Below are positions 9,395 to 17,752 of a stretch of DNA of 44,894 bases, one piece after another. Below the pieces are notes generated by a model. That model saw nothing but the letters and a program-made list of their open reading frames with translations, was not told the origin of the DNA and did not search any database. Made by a program: the position numbers and the translations under genes. Where the stretch lies: positions 1 to 44,894 of IMG/VR virus record IMGVR_UViG_3300025929_000005; one strand, given 5' to 3'. How positions within the stretch are numbered: position 1 is the first letter of the stretch; every line of letters begins with the position of its first letter. Origin of the DNA: a virus.

Positions 9395-11689
9395 TCAGAT
9401 CGTCGCTTCGATACCAAGCTCCTCAATGAGCAATGGTCCTGGTGTGTCCTTGATGATCGCCACGCGCGGATCGAACGAGCGCCCGAGCGGTCGCCATCGT
9501 TCTGCCGTCTCACGCAGCGGTGGCGGAGCCGTCGGATCGTCATCCTGATTCCACGTCGTGACGCGCCTGGTGTTCATTACGGTGCCGAGCGGCGGAGACG
9601 TGCGCGTGATCGGTCCTGAGAACAGTCGCGCCATCAGGAAGCCGGTCGAATTGACCACATAGGCGGCAAAACGCGAGATGCGGCGCTTGAACATGCGCTG
9701 GCCCACATCGCTGCCTGGATTGGCGTCCGGGCAGAATGGCTCTGCCACCATCGTCCATTGCTGGCCCGCGATGAGGCTTGCAGCGTTCAGGTCTTCGCCG
9801 CCGTTAAATTGTGGGACGATGAATCCGTTCGCGTCGATCTGGTATGTGCCCATCGAGCGCGTGACCTGATCCATCAGGTTCACGGTCTGAGACGGGATGA
9901 ACCATAGCGGACCCTTGCCGCCCGGTGGCGCGAACGCAGCAGGCGCGGAGTTCACCGGAAGCGAGGCGTCGAGATACTGATTGTCGTCGAGGATTTCGCA
10001 GATCGGTGTTCCGAAATAGCTAGTCGAGAACAGCACGTCTGACGCCCACGCAGCCACCCATGCGACTGCGCCGACACCGTTCCACGGTCCCCAACCGATG
10101 CCGCCCTTAATCTCGCCGCTCTGCGTCGTGTACTTGCCGACGATGAGCGAGCCGTCAGAGTTCAGCGCGTAGATGTAGCGTTCATTAAACGTGCCATCCG
10201 CCGTGGGCACCGCGAGCGCGACCACGTTGCTGAACAAGTCGGAGTGAAATTCTGTCAGGTTGTTCGTGTTGAACGGACGATTGTAGGCACCCGGTGCCGT
10301 GATCGCGACGACGCTATTCCGCCCAGCGTTGACATACACCAAGGCTTCCTGAGCGGCGCGCGGCTGCACCTGAGCGCAACCATCGCTCGACAGGATTTGA
10401 AAGCCGACGCTGCCGGGGACCAGAGGATTGGTCGCATTGATCAGGATGTAATAGAGCTTGCGGTCGCAGAAAACGAACTCCGAACTCTCCATGCCGGGGA
10501 CGACATAGAACACGCGGCTCTTGTCTGGAACGATTTCGAAGATCGCATTGCTGGGCGACGACGCATCGTTCGCATAGAGATCAGTCGGCGAGTTTATGGC
10601 GGACCAATTGATCCCGCCCGGCACCGATGGGAAATCGCAGAAACCGAGGCGGAATTGATCCGTGAAGCATGACGCGGGATAGCCCCGCAAATCGTTCATG
10701 ACTTCATCGTCCCATACGGTGACAGCGAGCGGCGCCTGAATGGCTGACTGAGTTTGCGACGCAAGAGAACCACCGGGTCCGACAATGTTCTCCGGCACGA
10801 ATGCGTAGACGCCGCTTCCCGCAGGCGATCCGTTTGGAAGTACAACGGTGTCGTTGGTGAGAAGCTGGACCTGCATCGTATTAGGGGAACCGTTCAGCGT
10901 GATGACGATACCCTTCGAATTCGACGTTGCCCCGATAACCTGATCCCCGATGCTGAAGAACAGCGCAGGATTGCTAGTGAACTGGATGGTCTGACTGCCG
11001 GGCAACGTTTCCTCGACCGTCGCGGTGACGTGCGTGGAATCCGTGAATGCTGTGATCAAAAGCTGCCGGCTGACATAACGAATGCGCGTGCCAACCAAAG
11101 CCGCGCTAAAGACAGGCGACGATGCAACAACAGTTACGCTGCCGGTCGTTGCAGATGGTGCAATCGTGATGCCTTGCGGGCTGATGCGATAGAACGTCGT
11201 GCGCTTCTGGTTGCCAGCAAGGAGTTCGGCGTAATCCGATATCGCCCATGTCGACACGCCGTCGAACGCAACGACCTGAGGTCGCATCCCTGCGAACGCG
11301 ATGTAGATGCTGGTGTTGAAGATCGCATAGACAATCGAGTTCAGATTGAACGCGGTCCACGGCAGTGCGGCACCATTGCCCTGCGTGGTGAACTGCTGAA
11401 CGACAGCGCCGACAGAATTGATGATCTGAATACGGCTAGGCCCAAAGGCGATTTTGAAAGTCTTGCCGACCGAGATCGTGAACTCCTCGATCCGCGCGCA
11501 GCTATTCGTGATCGGAAATAGCGCCGTCCGACCGGATCGGTTCTGGATCGATGTCGCATTCAGGATGCGGGCATTGACCATCTGCCGCAGGCCAGCTTTA
11601 CGAGCCGGATGATCGTCCTGCCGCTTCAATGAAACGTCGACCTGTCCGAAGGAAAAGTCGCGCTGGGCTCCGAGGATTTTCTGCACCAT
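9395..11689 (-). CDS. Tail tubular protein B (tail nozzle)
   Basis: 764 aa. The N terminus (QRDFSFGQVDVSLKRQDD, then GLRQMVNARILNATSIQNRSGR) and the long beta-rich body match podovirus nozzle proteins (T7 gp12 type), which form the distal tail tube. The stop of tail tube A overlaps its strong GAGGTGAT ribosome-binding sequence 4 bases before ATG. Neighbours are tube A upstream and the gp14-like core protein downstream. Length is normal for the family. Confidence 0.85.
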   Translation of the reverse strand: MVQKILGAQRDFSFGQVDVSLKRQDDHPARKAGLRQMVNARILNATSIQNRSGRTALFPITNSCARIEEFTISVGKTFKIAFGPSRIQIINSVGAVVQQFTTQGNGAALPWTAFNLNSIVYAIFNTSIYIAFAGMRPQVVAFDGVSTWAISDYAELLAGNQKRTTFYRISPQGITIAPSATTGSVTVVASSPVFSAALVGTRIRYVSRQLLITAFTDSTHVTATVEETLPGSQTIQFTSNPALFFSIGDQVIGATSNSKGIVITLNGSPNTMQVQLLTNDTVVLPNGSPAGSGVYAFVPENIVGPGGSLASQTQSAIQAPLAVTVWDDEVMNDLRGYPASCFTDQFRLGFCDFPSVPGGINWSAINSPTDLYANDASSPSNAIFEIVPDKSRVFYVVPGMESSEFVFCDRKLYYILINATNPLVPGSVGFQILSSDGCAQVQPRAAQEALVYVNAGRNSVVAITAPGAYNRPFNTNNLTEFHSDLFSNVVALAVPTADGTFNERYIYALNSDGSLIVGKYTTQSGEIKGGIGWGPWNGVGAVAWVAAWASDVLFSTSYFGTPICEILDDNQYLDASLPVNSAPAAFAPPGGKGPLWFIPSQTVNLMDQVTRSMGTYQIDANGFIVPQFNGGEDLNAASLIAGQQWTMVAEPFCPDANPGSDVGQRMFKRRISRFAAYVVNSTGFLMARLFSGPITRTSPPLGTVMNTRRVTTWNQDDDPTAPPPLRETAERWRPLGRSFDPRVAIIKDTPGPLLIEELGIEATI

Positions 11690-11700
11690 GGCTGATCACC

Positions 11701-12381
11701 TCAGCCAGGATTACCGTTGCCACCCCAGCCGCTCGGCACGGGAGGCCACGGGCGACGAATGAGCCGCGCCGCCGAGATGCGGGAATTGAACATGGCCCGC
11801 TTCGGCTTCTGCATGTCGTGGCGGGACCTCGCCTCCTCAAGCATCGCGCGCGCGGCATTGAGCATGTGCGCGGCCTCGCCAGCATCCTCATGCAGGCCAC
11901 GGTAGATGCCCGACATCACGAAAAACTGCATCGCCAGAATGACGGTCGGAGTGCCGTTCTGGACGTCTGAATTCGTCGAGAAGATGCCCTTGATCGTTAC
12001 CGGCAGGGCGGTCAAACCCTGCGCCTGCGGGGTGGGTCCGCCCATGGAATTGCAGACAAGCTGACCTGCCTGAAGGTCCCACAGGCATGGCCGGTCGTTC
12101 ACCCGCACAAGGATCAAGTGGACCAAATCGCTGGGGATATTGTAGGCGGTGTCGTAGGTGTCGTCGGCAGGCTTATTGGCGGCCGGTTGCAGCGCCCGGA
12201 AGGTCGTCACCCACGCCCACGGATGGGCCTCAGTGACATAGGCAAGCCCGCGCTCATAGGCCGGGGAGCAGGTATTCCACTCGTCAGAACCATCGTTTGC
12301 GGCATTGACGAGGTTATCCCCGGTCTGCGAGAGAGCAGAGTTGATCAATCCGAGCTTGTCTAGCGGCCATTCGAAGGACAT
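11701..12381 (-). CDS. Tail tubular protein A (adaptor)
   Basis: 226 aa beginning MSFEWPLDKLGLINSALSQTGDN. The opening helix, the AYERGLAYVTEAHPWAWVTTFRALQ segment (buried helix with aromatic cluster) and the later DLVHLILVRVNDRPCLWDLQAG strand region fit the T7 gp11 / tail-adaptor family, which joins the portal to the nozzle. The GTG-style longer start at 12420 is less likely, because family members start near this Met. It is followed 11 bases later by tube B. Confidence 0.82.
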   Translation of the reverse strand: MSFEWPLDKLGLINSALSQTGDNLVNAANDGSDEWNTCSPAYERGLAYVTEAHPWAWVTTFRALQPAANKPADDTYDTAYNIPSDLVHLILVRVNDRPCLWDLQAGQLVCNSMGGPTPQAQGLTALPVTIKGIFSTNSDVQNGTPTVILAMQFFVMSGIYRGLHEDAGEAAHMLNAARAMLEEARSRHDMQKPKRAMFNSRISAARLIRRPWPPVPSGWGGNGNPG

Positions 12382-12651
12382 GCTGGACCGTGAACCGGTC
12401 GGGATAACCGAACAACGCACCGCCCAGCCCTATCCGGTGTGCCAACATTGAATCGAAGTACAGGAAAAACCGCATGACCTCGCCAACGAAGAATAAAATT
12501 GAGCGTTTTATTGAGATTTTCAGGCGATCGCGAACGCACGTGCCGAGCAGTTCCGAAAAACTGACCGCTTGCAGCGAGAGTCCGCTTTATGATCACGACT
12601 GCAGAACATCATCGGATGTAATGATGTCGATGAGTTCCAGGCGAGATTAGA
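12382..12651. other. 270-bp intergenic gap between beta-helix protein and tail tube A
   Basis: No convincing gene. It is AT-richer than its surroundings. There is a 7-bp AT-only inverted repeat (12492-12498 with 12506-12512) with no good U-run, so it is not a convincing terminator. An untested promoter for the tail-tube/core genes could be here, but I see no clear -35/-10 pair. Confidence 0.5.
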
Positions 12652-15522
12652 TCATGGGGAAGTCGTCAGAAGTTTCAGACCAAAACTGGCTGACGTGATA
12701 GTGGCGGAGCCAGTGCTCGATACCACCTTGATTGAAAGAATCTGGCCTAGAGAAAACGAGTTCGTATGCGATGTATCACTACACCCCGAGTTTGCGGATG
12801 TGACGATGCAGGTTAGGGCTGTATCGGAAAAGCTGTTTCTTACGGTCACCGTATAGGTACCTGAGCCGCCCGGAGGCCCCTGAAACGCGGTAACGAGATT
12901 GCTCAACGTGCCGCTTGCGGGCAGAAGGAATGTGCATTCGCTCGCACACATCGATCCGAGGCTTATATAGCCGGTGGTGTTTGCCGCTATAGTACCGGTT
13001 GTGGCCGCCCCGATTATCATGTTGGTTGTCGGGATGTTCGTCAGGGTGTTGCTTGAACCGCTAATCGTCTTATTCGTCAGCGTCTGTGTTGCCGCGATAC
13101 CTGCGACGGTATCTGTGCCCGGGAAAAGGGTTGCCGTGCCACCGCCGGTCACAGGAGCATTTACGACCGTTGCTCCGCTTGTCGCGCCGAGCAGTTCAAA
13201 TTTGCTGGGTGACAGCACCATCAATCCCGCAGCATCGATGCGAACAGTTCCAGACGTGCCAAGATTAGTATTGCTACCGCTCGAGCCTACTGTGAGCGGA
13301 AGCGAAGAAGTCAACGATGCTGCCCCGCCTCCGGCGGTGCTGTTGGCCTGCATGAGGACAGAGCCCGCGTTGCTGGTCGCGGCGATCCCGGCAACTGCAC
13401 TACTGCCAGAGTTGGAATTTGTGGAAGTGATTAGTTGATTGCCGTTCGTCGACTTTGTGGCGGACACCGCGCCGTTTACATTCACAGCGCCGAACGTCGC
13501 AGTCTGAGATGCGGGATTCCCGCTACAGGTCGATGCGCCTTGCTTGAAGACGCAGTTCGAGCCCATGCTGGAATGGGTGCCCACTAAATTATATCGCCCA
13601 AGGGTTCCGTCAGTAGTGGCGTTGTCCCCTATGACGTTGTAGTCAGGAGCCGTCGACAGGCCATCGTTATATTCATTCACGGCCCATTGCATATTAGCGT
13701 TGGGATCGACGATTGTATTTCCGAACACGCTATTATTCTGCCCATTCCAAAGAATGATCGCCGCGTTGGCATTGCCAGCTGTCGATTTGCAGTTCGCTGC
13801 ATTGATGATCGTGTTTCCGGTGATCGTCACGCCACTGACGTTCTGATCAACAGCGATCCCTCCGGCGCAAGCATTTACAACTGTATTTCCTACAAATAGG
13901 CCATTCGAAGCAGTTTCTCCAACCGGGCCCCATACGTCGATTCCCTGATCGATTGGAGTACTCGTAATGAATTTCACGACGTTATTGGCGACGGTGAAAT
14001 TCTTTACGACGGCAAGATTTATTGACTCGACAGTTGTGTCTGTTACCTGATTGTCCGAGATCGTAACGCCATCGTAAAGAGCGGTACCATTTCCATTGAC
14101 GTTGATTCCGAACGAAGTTCCGCAACCCGTAATGATGTTTCCCGAAATAGTGATGTCACTTCCAGGCTGACCCACGCCAGAAATGCTAGCCTGAATGCAA
14201 TAGAATGGCGCAGTGTTTACCGTTCCTCCGACAACGTTACTTACGTTGTTGTGAAGAATTTTTGTTACGGTGCAATCGCTGCACGAGATTCCAATGTTTG
14301 AGTAAGTTGGGATAAGGTTTTTCTCAATAACTGTTCCGCTCGATGCGATGACATCAATTGCGTTCGCCCCATTCGCGGTGATGCTATCTATCGTGAGGTT
14401 CGTATTGTTTTTGAATCGAACGCCGTCGATTCCTAGAGGCGATCCATCAACGCTGATCTGACGAACTGTGAAATTTGCATTCCCGTCGCCATAAAGAACG
14501 CCGAGCGCAGGCGCAGAAGCTGACCCCGCCGCTACGAGATTGCATCCACCATAGATGACAGACGATCCACTTGTGGGCACCGTGATAGGTTGCGTGTAAA
14601 ATGTTTGGCCGGCCGGACAATAAACTGGCTTGCCGGTCGCTAGCGCGGCCTGAAATGCTGTTTGGTTGGTGACATATGCTCCCGAACTACTTGCTACGGC
14701 GCCGTAATCCAGCACATTCACTGCGGTATTATTCCCACCTCCCGTGCCGCACGTAGCACCAGCATCTGCTACATTTCCACTGGCATCCCACTGTGCACAA
14801 TTGCCGGACACGGGCGATCCAGCCACAGTCACGAACTTGCTCGTGTTTCCGGATGCAGAGCCGCTCGCAAATGGTGTTGGAAGTCGTGAAGTGTTCAGGG
14901 TTCCTGACGTGATGTTGCTCGCGTTCGTCTGGTCTACGTTCGCAACATTGCCGAGGCCGACATCGGCCTTCACGATTCCGGTAGGTGTAACGATATTTGG
15001 CGACGTGCCGAATACAAGCGAACCAGAACCGGTTTCATCCGACAGCACGCCCGCAAGCTGCGTGGACGTCGTGCTGGAGAATTGTGAAAGAGGATTCGCG
15101 GTCAGGCCGACTCCGGACAGGCGAGAATTCGAAAGTGTTCCGCTTGAGATGTTGGCGGCGTTCGTTGTGTCCGTTGTGGCCGACGGCGCGAACGCCACTC
15201 CGTTCGTCTTGACGCAGGTGTAGGTGAACACACCGCTCGACGAGAGTGAGGTGAGGCAGTCGCCCGCACCGGAGACAGCCTGCGCGGTCGCCACGTTCGA
15301 CGGCGAGCCGATGAAGATTTGACCGGACGGCAGCGACGGGACGCCCCCGCCCCCGCCCGCAAGAATCGCGGCCTGCACCATCGCCGTGGTGGCGATCCGA
15401 TCGCTGCTGTCAGCAGTCGGCGGGGTTGGCGCGACGCAGTTTCCGCCGCCGCACATCTGCGCAGCCGCCGGAACCGAAAGACCGATGACGATGAGAAGAC
15501 CGAGAGCGGCGCGGCGAAGCAT
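12652..15522 (-). CDS. Secreted pectate-lyase-like beta-helix tailspike / depolymerase
   Basis: 956 aa with a signal peptide (MLRRAALGLLIVIGLSVPAAA|Q). Residues about 115-215 hold two TNA.NI.SGTL..SRL repeats. A pectate-lyase-3 type start follows near 268 (NVLDYGAVAS, then NQTAFQAALATGKPVYCPAG). A right-handed parallel beta-helix with recurring Asn/Ile/Thr ladders (NVVGG, ISGNIITGC, ISDNQVTD, NVVKF, GNTVVNACAGG, GNTIINAAN) runs to about 650. The C-terminal part is Ser/Thr/Gly-rich. Such proteins degrade or bind surface polysaccharide. Start chosen at 15522 because GGGAG lies 8 bases upstream; a GTG at 15537 is in frame. Base composition of the helix part is visibly AT-richer than the neighbours, a sign of module exchange. 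Confidence 0.8.
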   Translation of the reverse strand: MLRRAALGLLIVIGLSVPAAAQMCGGGNCVAPTPPTADSSDRIATTAMVQAAILAGGGGGVPSLPSGQIFIGSPSNVATAQAVSGAGDCLTSLSSSGVFTYTCVKTNGVAFAPSATTDTTNAANISSGTLSNSRLSGVGLTANPLSQFSSTTSTQLAGVLSDETGSGSLVFGTSPNIVTPTGIVKADVGLGNVANVDQTNASNITSGTLNTSRLPTPFASGSASGNTSKFVTVAGSPVSGNCAQWDASGNVADAGATCGTGGGNNTAVNVLDYGAVASSSGAYVTNQTAFQAALATGKPVYCPAGQTFYTQPITVPTSGSSVIYGGCNLVAAGSASAPALGVLYGDGNANFTVRQISVDGSPLGIDGVRFKNNTNLTIDSITANGANAIDVIASSGTVIEKNLIPTYSNIGISCSDCTVTKILHNNVSNVVGGTVNTAPFYCIQASISGVGQPGSDITISGNIITGCGTSFGINVNGNGTALYDGVTISDNQVTDTTVESINLAVVKNFTVANNVVKFITSTPIDQGIDVWGPVGETASNGLFVGNTVVNACAGGIAVDQNVSGVTITGNTIINAANCKSTAGNANAAIILWNGQNNSVFGNTIVDPNANMQWAVNEYNDGLSTAPDYNVIGDNATTDGTLGRYNLVGTHSSMGSNCVFKQGASTCSGNPASQTATFGAVNVNGAVSATKSTNGNQLITSTNSNSGSSAVAGIAATSNAGSVLMQANSTAGGGAASLTSSLPLTVGSSGSNTNLGTSGTVRIDAAGLMVLSPSKFELLGATSGATVVNAPVTGGGTATLFPGTDTVAGIAATQTLTNKTISGSSNTLTNIPTTNMIIGAATTGTIAANTTGYISLGSMCASECTFLLPASGTLSNLVTAFQGPPGGSGTYTVTVRNSFSDTALTCIVTSANSGCSDTSHTNSFSLGQILSIKVVSSTGSATITSASFGLKLLTTSP

Positions 15523-15527
15523 GGCCG

Positions 15528-15902
15528 TCACTCCCACTCAAAGACCGTAAGGGCGGAACTGGCGGTGTTCGAGATTGCATTCCAAGCCGACGGCACCAGC
15601 GGATTGCCGCCGACGCCATCGAGCACCTGCGAGGCATACGGCAGCAGCGTGATCGAGCCCGCGCCGTTGACCGTGCAATTGATCGCCGCCGAGTTCGCGC
15701 GGCTGATGGAAGGGCATACCGCGATGATAGCGACGGGGTTGGGGTTCACAAACATGATCCGGCGGCGCGATGGGTTCAGCGCCATCACCGCGACCTGTGA
15801 GGTCCCCACGGTCACCGGATAGGCATATGGCATCTGCGGCGTCTGGGCGCGCGCAGGGATCGCGGCAAACAGCAGGGCAATGGCGAGAAGGATGCGGGTC
15901 AT
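15528..15902 (-). CDS. Small secreted beta-rich protein (virion-associated?)
   Basis: 124 aa. It has a signal peptide MTRILLAIALLFAAIPARA|Q and then about 105 residues of beta-rich sequence (YPVTVGTSQVAVMALNPSRRRIMFVNPNP). Two Cys in the mature part (CPSISR, INCTVN) could form a disulphide. GGAG sits 7 bases before the ATG. It is the first gene after the UUCG terminator and is followed within 5 bases by the beta-helix protein, so a role in host recognition is plausible. I do not recognise the family. The longer frame from 15953 has no ribosome-binding site and would bury the signal peptide. Confidence 0.72.
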   Translation of the reverse strand: MTRILLAIALLFAAIPARAQTPQMPYAYPVTVGTSQVAVMALNPSRRRIMFVNPNPVAIIAVCPSISRANSAAINCTVNGAGSITLLPYASQVLDGVGGNPLVPSAWNAISNTASSALTVFEWE

Positions 15903-15962
15903 GCGGCAACTCCGATATTGCCGCCAAGATGCGTCAGCCATGAAACCGGGCAACGCACCATG

Positions 15963-15990
15963 AAAAAAGCCGCCCCGAAGGGCGGCTTAA
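15963..15990 (-). terminator. Rho-independent terminator with UUCG tetraloop
   Basis: On the minus strand a perfect 9-bp stem starting AAGCCGCCC closes a UUCG loop and runs directly into a T run (six T including the stem end). It lies 24 bases after the stop of the 16014-16601 gene. It would end, or attenuate, transcription of the packaging/capsid part of the late operon before the receptor-binding genes. Confidence 0.93.
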
Positions 15991-16013
15991 GTTGTGAGGT
16001 ACGCGCCGGGAGA

Positions 16014-16601
16014 TCAGAAATAGCCGTAGATGATGCTGACCGTGAGGTTCGCCGTATTCGAGGAGGTCACCGGAGCAAGGTGCAACGGCGTTCCTGCGGT
16101 CGTAGAGAACACCCGCTTAAGCAAGGTGGCATCGGTGACGAACACGAGAGCATTCGCACCCACCGCCTGCGCAGCCACGATGTCGGTGCCGTTAGCCGTG
16201 GTGCCGAGCGACACGCCGCCGGTCACAGCATTGGCCGTGGTGTTCTGAACGATCACCTGCTGGATGTAGGCGCCAGCGGGGATCGCACCGATCACGATGT
16301 CACCCGTGCCGGATGCCGGAAGGGCACCGGTGGTGTAGATCAGCGTATTCAGGCTCGGGCCGGGCGTGTAGCCCTGCGAAAGCATGTAGCCGATGTCGCC
16401 CGAAGCGATGATCGCACAACCGCCGGAATTCAGCGAGTAGCGGACGTTCGTGTTCGGATTGACAACGACCTTGGGACCGGCAGCAGTGCCGGCCGCCTCG
16501 GGAGCGCAGAGAACCTGCGACGCCGCGAAAGCCTGCGGGGCCGCGAGGGTCGCCGCAAGAAGCGCCGCGGCGGCGAAGATGAGATGACGAGCGAACTTCA
16601 T
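16014..16601 (-). CDS. Secreted beta-rich protein downstream of capsid genes
   Basis: 195 aa. N terminus MKFARHLIFAAAALLAATLAAPQAFA|A is a clear Sec signal peptide. The mature protein is Gly/Thr/Asn-rich and beta-predicted (VVVNPNTNVRYSLNSGG, IPAGAYIQQVIVQNTT, LTVSIIYGYF), like head decoration or adhesion proteins. Two Cys (about 32 and 62) may pair. The start overlaps the previous stop (ATGA) and the gene ends just before the UUCG terminator, making it the last gene of the capsid transcript. I do not recognise a named family. A head-fibre or decoration role is an inference. Confidence 0.75.
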   Translation of the reverse strand: MKFARHLIFAAAALLAATLAAPQAFAASQVLCAPEAAGTAAGPKVVVNPNTNVRYSLNSGGCAIIASGDIGYMLSQGYTPGPSLNTLIYTTGALPASGTGDIVIGAIPAGAYIQQVIVQNTTANAVTGGVSLGTTANGTDIVAAQAVGANALVFVTDATLLKRVFSTTAGTPLHLAPVTSSNTANLTVSIIYGYF

Positions 16602-17047
16602 AGCCGCGTTCCTTTTCCAAATTGCGGGTCTTTGTCCCGCGCTTCCTGCAATTCTTGAGCGCTCATTTCGGCGATGCGGTCATTCTCGAGTTGCGCCGTT
16701 CCGGGCTTGAGGCCCTTCGGGAGTTCCAGGAAATACCGCTTCGGCTCAACGGTGAGGGCATGGACAGCATCGGTCGACCAGAGGTCGATCTTTACCGGTC
16801 CACCGTTTTCCTCGTGCCATCGCTTATGTTCTGTCTTGGCGGCACCATAGGAACGCAAATCGCGCCGATAATCTTCCAGCGCGTCTTCGTAGTGGATCTT
16901 CGCCAACTCGAAATCGGCGCCCTTCAGGTCCTTGCTTTCGACCGGAGGGGTTGGCGCGATAGGAGCACTGGGACGCAACGGCCCCAAGTCCCATAGGTCG
17001 ACGTGATCGTTGCGCTTCACATATCGCGGATGAATGAGCACGCTCAC
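16598..17047 (-). CDS. Hypothetical protein of the capsid operon
   Basis: 149 aa, GTG start in a GTGA overlap with the preceding stop; its own stop overlaps the next start (ATGA). It opens with MSVLIHPRYVKRNDHVDLW, then a Pro-rich linker (PSAPIAPTPPVESKD) and a highly charged helical region (ELAKIHYEDALEDYRRDLRSYGAAK). No signal peptide, membrane segment or enzyme motif. The position between cement-type protein and decoration-type protein suggests a minor structural or assembly role. Confidence 0.7.
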   Translation of the reverse strand: MSVLIHPRYVKRNDHVDLWDLGPLRPSAPIAPTPPVESKDLKGADFELAKIHYEDALEDYRRDLRSYGAAKTEHKRWHEENGGPVKIDLWSTDAVHALTVEPKRYFLELPKGLKPGTAQLENDRIAEMSAQELQEARDKDPQFGKGTRL

Positions 17048-17256
17048 TTGGCCTCCTCCGCCGGCTTGTCGGTTTCGGTGGCCTTCGCCTCGTCGACCTT
17101 GATCTCGTCGATCGGTGTCACGACCGACGGCGCAATGCTCGGATCGGTGTCAGACCAATGCTGCGGATCGACTTCCATTGCGTGGTTGGCGTCGACGTCA
17201 TGCAGCGAAACTTTTTCGACTTCGCCCTTTTCGTTCGTGAAAAACATCGTTTTCAT
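17044..17256 (-). CDS. Small acidic protein after cement protein
   Basis: 70 aa, starting MKTMFFTNEKGEVEKVSLHDVDANHAME. Its C terminus is strongly acidic and Ala/Lys-rich (DEAKATETDKPAEEAK), so it is probably flexible. The ATG at 17256 has GGAG 8 bases upstream; the upstream GTG at 17265 is less likely. It ends in a GTGA overlap with the next gene. Family not recognised. Confidence 0.68.
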   Translation of the reverse strand: MKTMFFTNEKGEVEKVSLHDVDANHAMEVDPQHWSDTDPSIAPSVVTPIDEIKVDEAKATETDKPAEEAK

Positions 17257-17258
17257 GT

Positions 17259-17741
17259 TCAGCACTCCGGAAGGACGGCGATGAATGCCGACGCGGTGAT
17301 GGACGGCGTGGTGCCGCCCGTGGTGATGTAGAGCGCGGCGTATTCGTAGAGAACGCCTGCGATCTGCGTGCAGAACGGCACTTCGTACCGGCCAACCACG
17401 CTGTCCTTCATGTTCACACCGTCGCGCGAACCGCCCTTACCGAGAGAGATTTCTGCGGCCATGTCCACGTTGCCGGCGCCGAATGCCGGATCGTTTGAAA
17501 CAAGGATGCTGAGACGGTAGGATTCATTGCTGGAGGAGATGTCCAGCGCGGTCACGTCGATTACGGCAACCGCGTCGATGCGCGCCTGCTGAACGGGCGA
17601 CGTGCCCTGATTGCCGCCCAGGTCGACGATGCCGTTGGCACCGTTTGCCTGCGCGAAGCCGGTGGCAGTCTGTGCCGCCGCGCCGTCCGCCAACACGAGG
17701 TTGACGTCGAAGGAATAAGTACGATCGCTCGGGAAGGCCAT
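17259..17741 (-). CDS. Capsid cement protein, Bbp16-like
   Basis: 160 aa. The pattern is like BPP-1 Bbp16-type cement proteins: a start with FDVNLVLADGAAAQTATGF, an inner IVDLGGNQGTSPVQQARIDAVAVIDVTALD strand pair, and a C-terminal VLYEYAALYITTGGTTPSITASAFIAVLPE strand. It directly follows the major capsid gene (11-base gap with AGGAATCG before ATG), which is the position of the cement gene in that family. It would bind outside or between capsomers to stabilise the shell. Assignment is from recalled pattern and gene order. Confidence 0.72.
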   Translation of the reverse strand: MAFPSDRTYSFDVNLVLADGAAAQTATGFAQANGANGIVDLGGNQGTSPVQQARIDAVAVIDVTALDISSSNESYRLSILVSNDPAFGAGNVDMAAEISLGKGGSRDGVNMKDSVVGRYEVPFCTQIAGVLYEYAALYITTGGTTPSITASAFIAVLPEC

Positions 17742-17752
17742 GTTTCGATTCC

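Noticed and set aside
12492-12512. Terminator after the beta-helix gene
   Set aside because: The inverted repeat is AT-only (7 bp) and not followed by a U-run.
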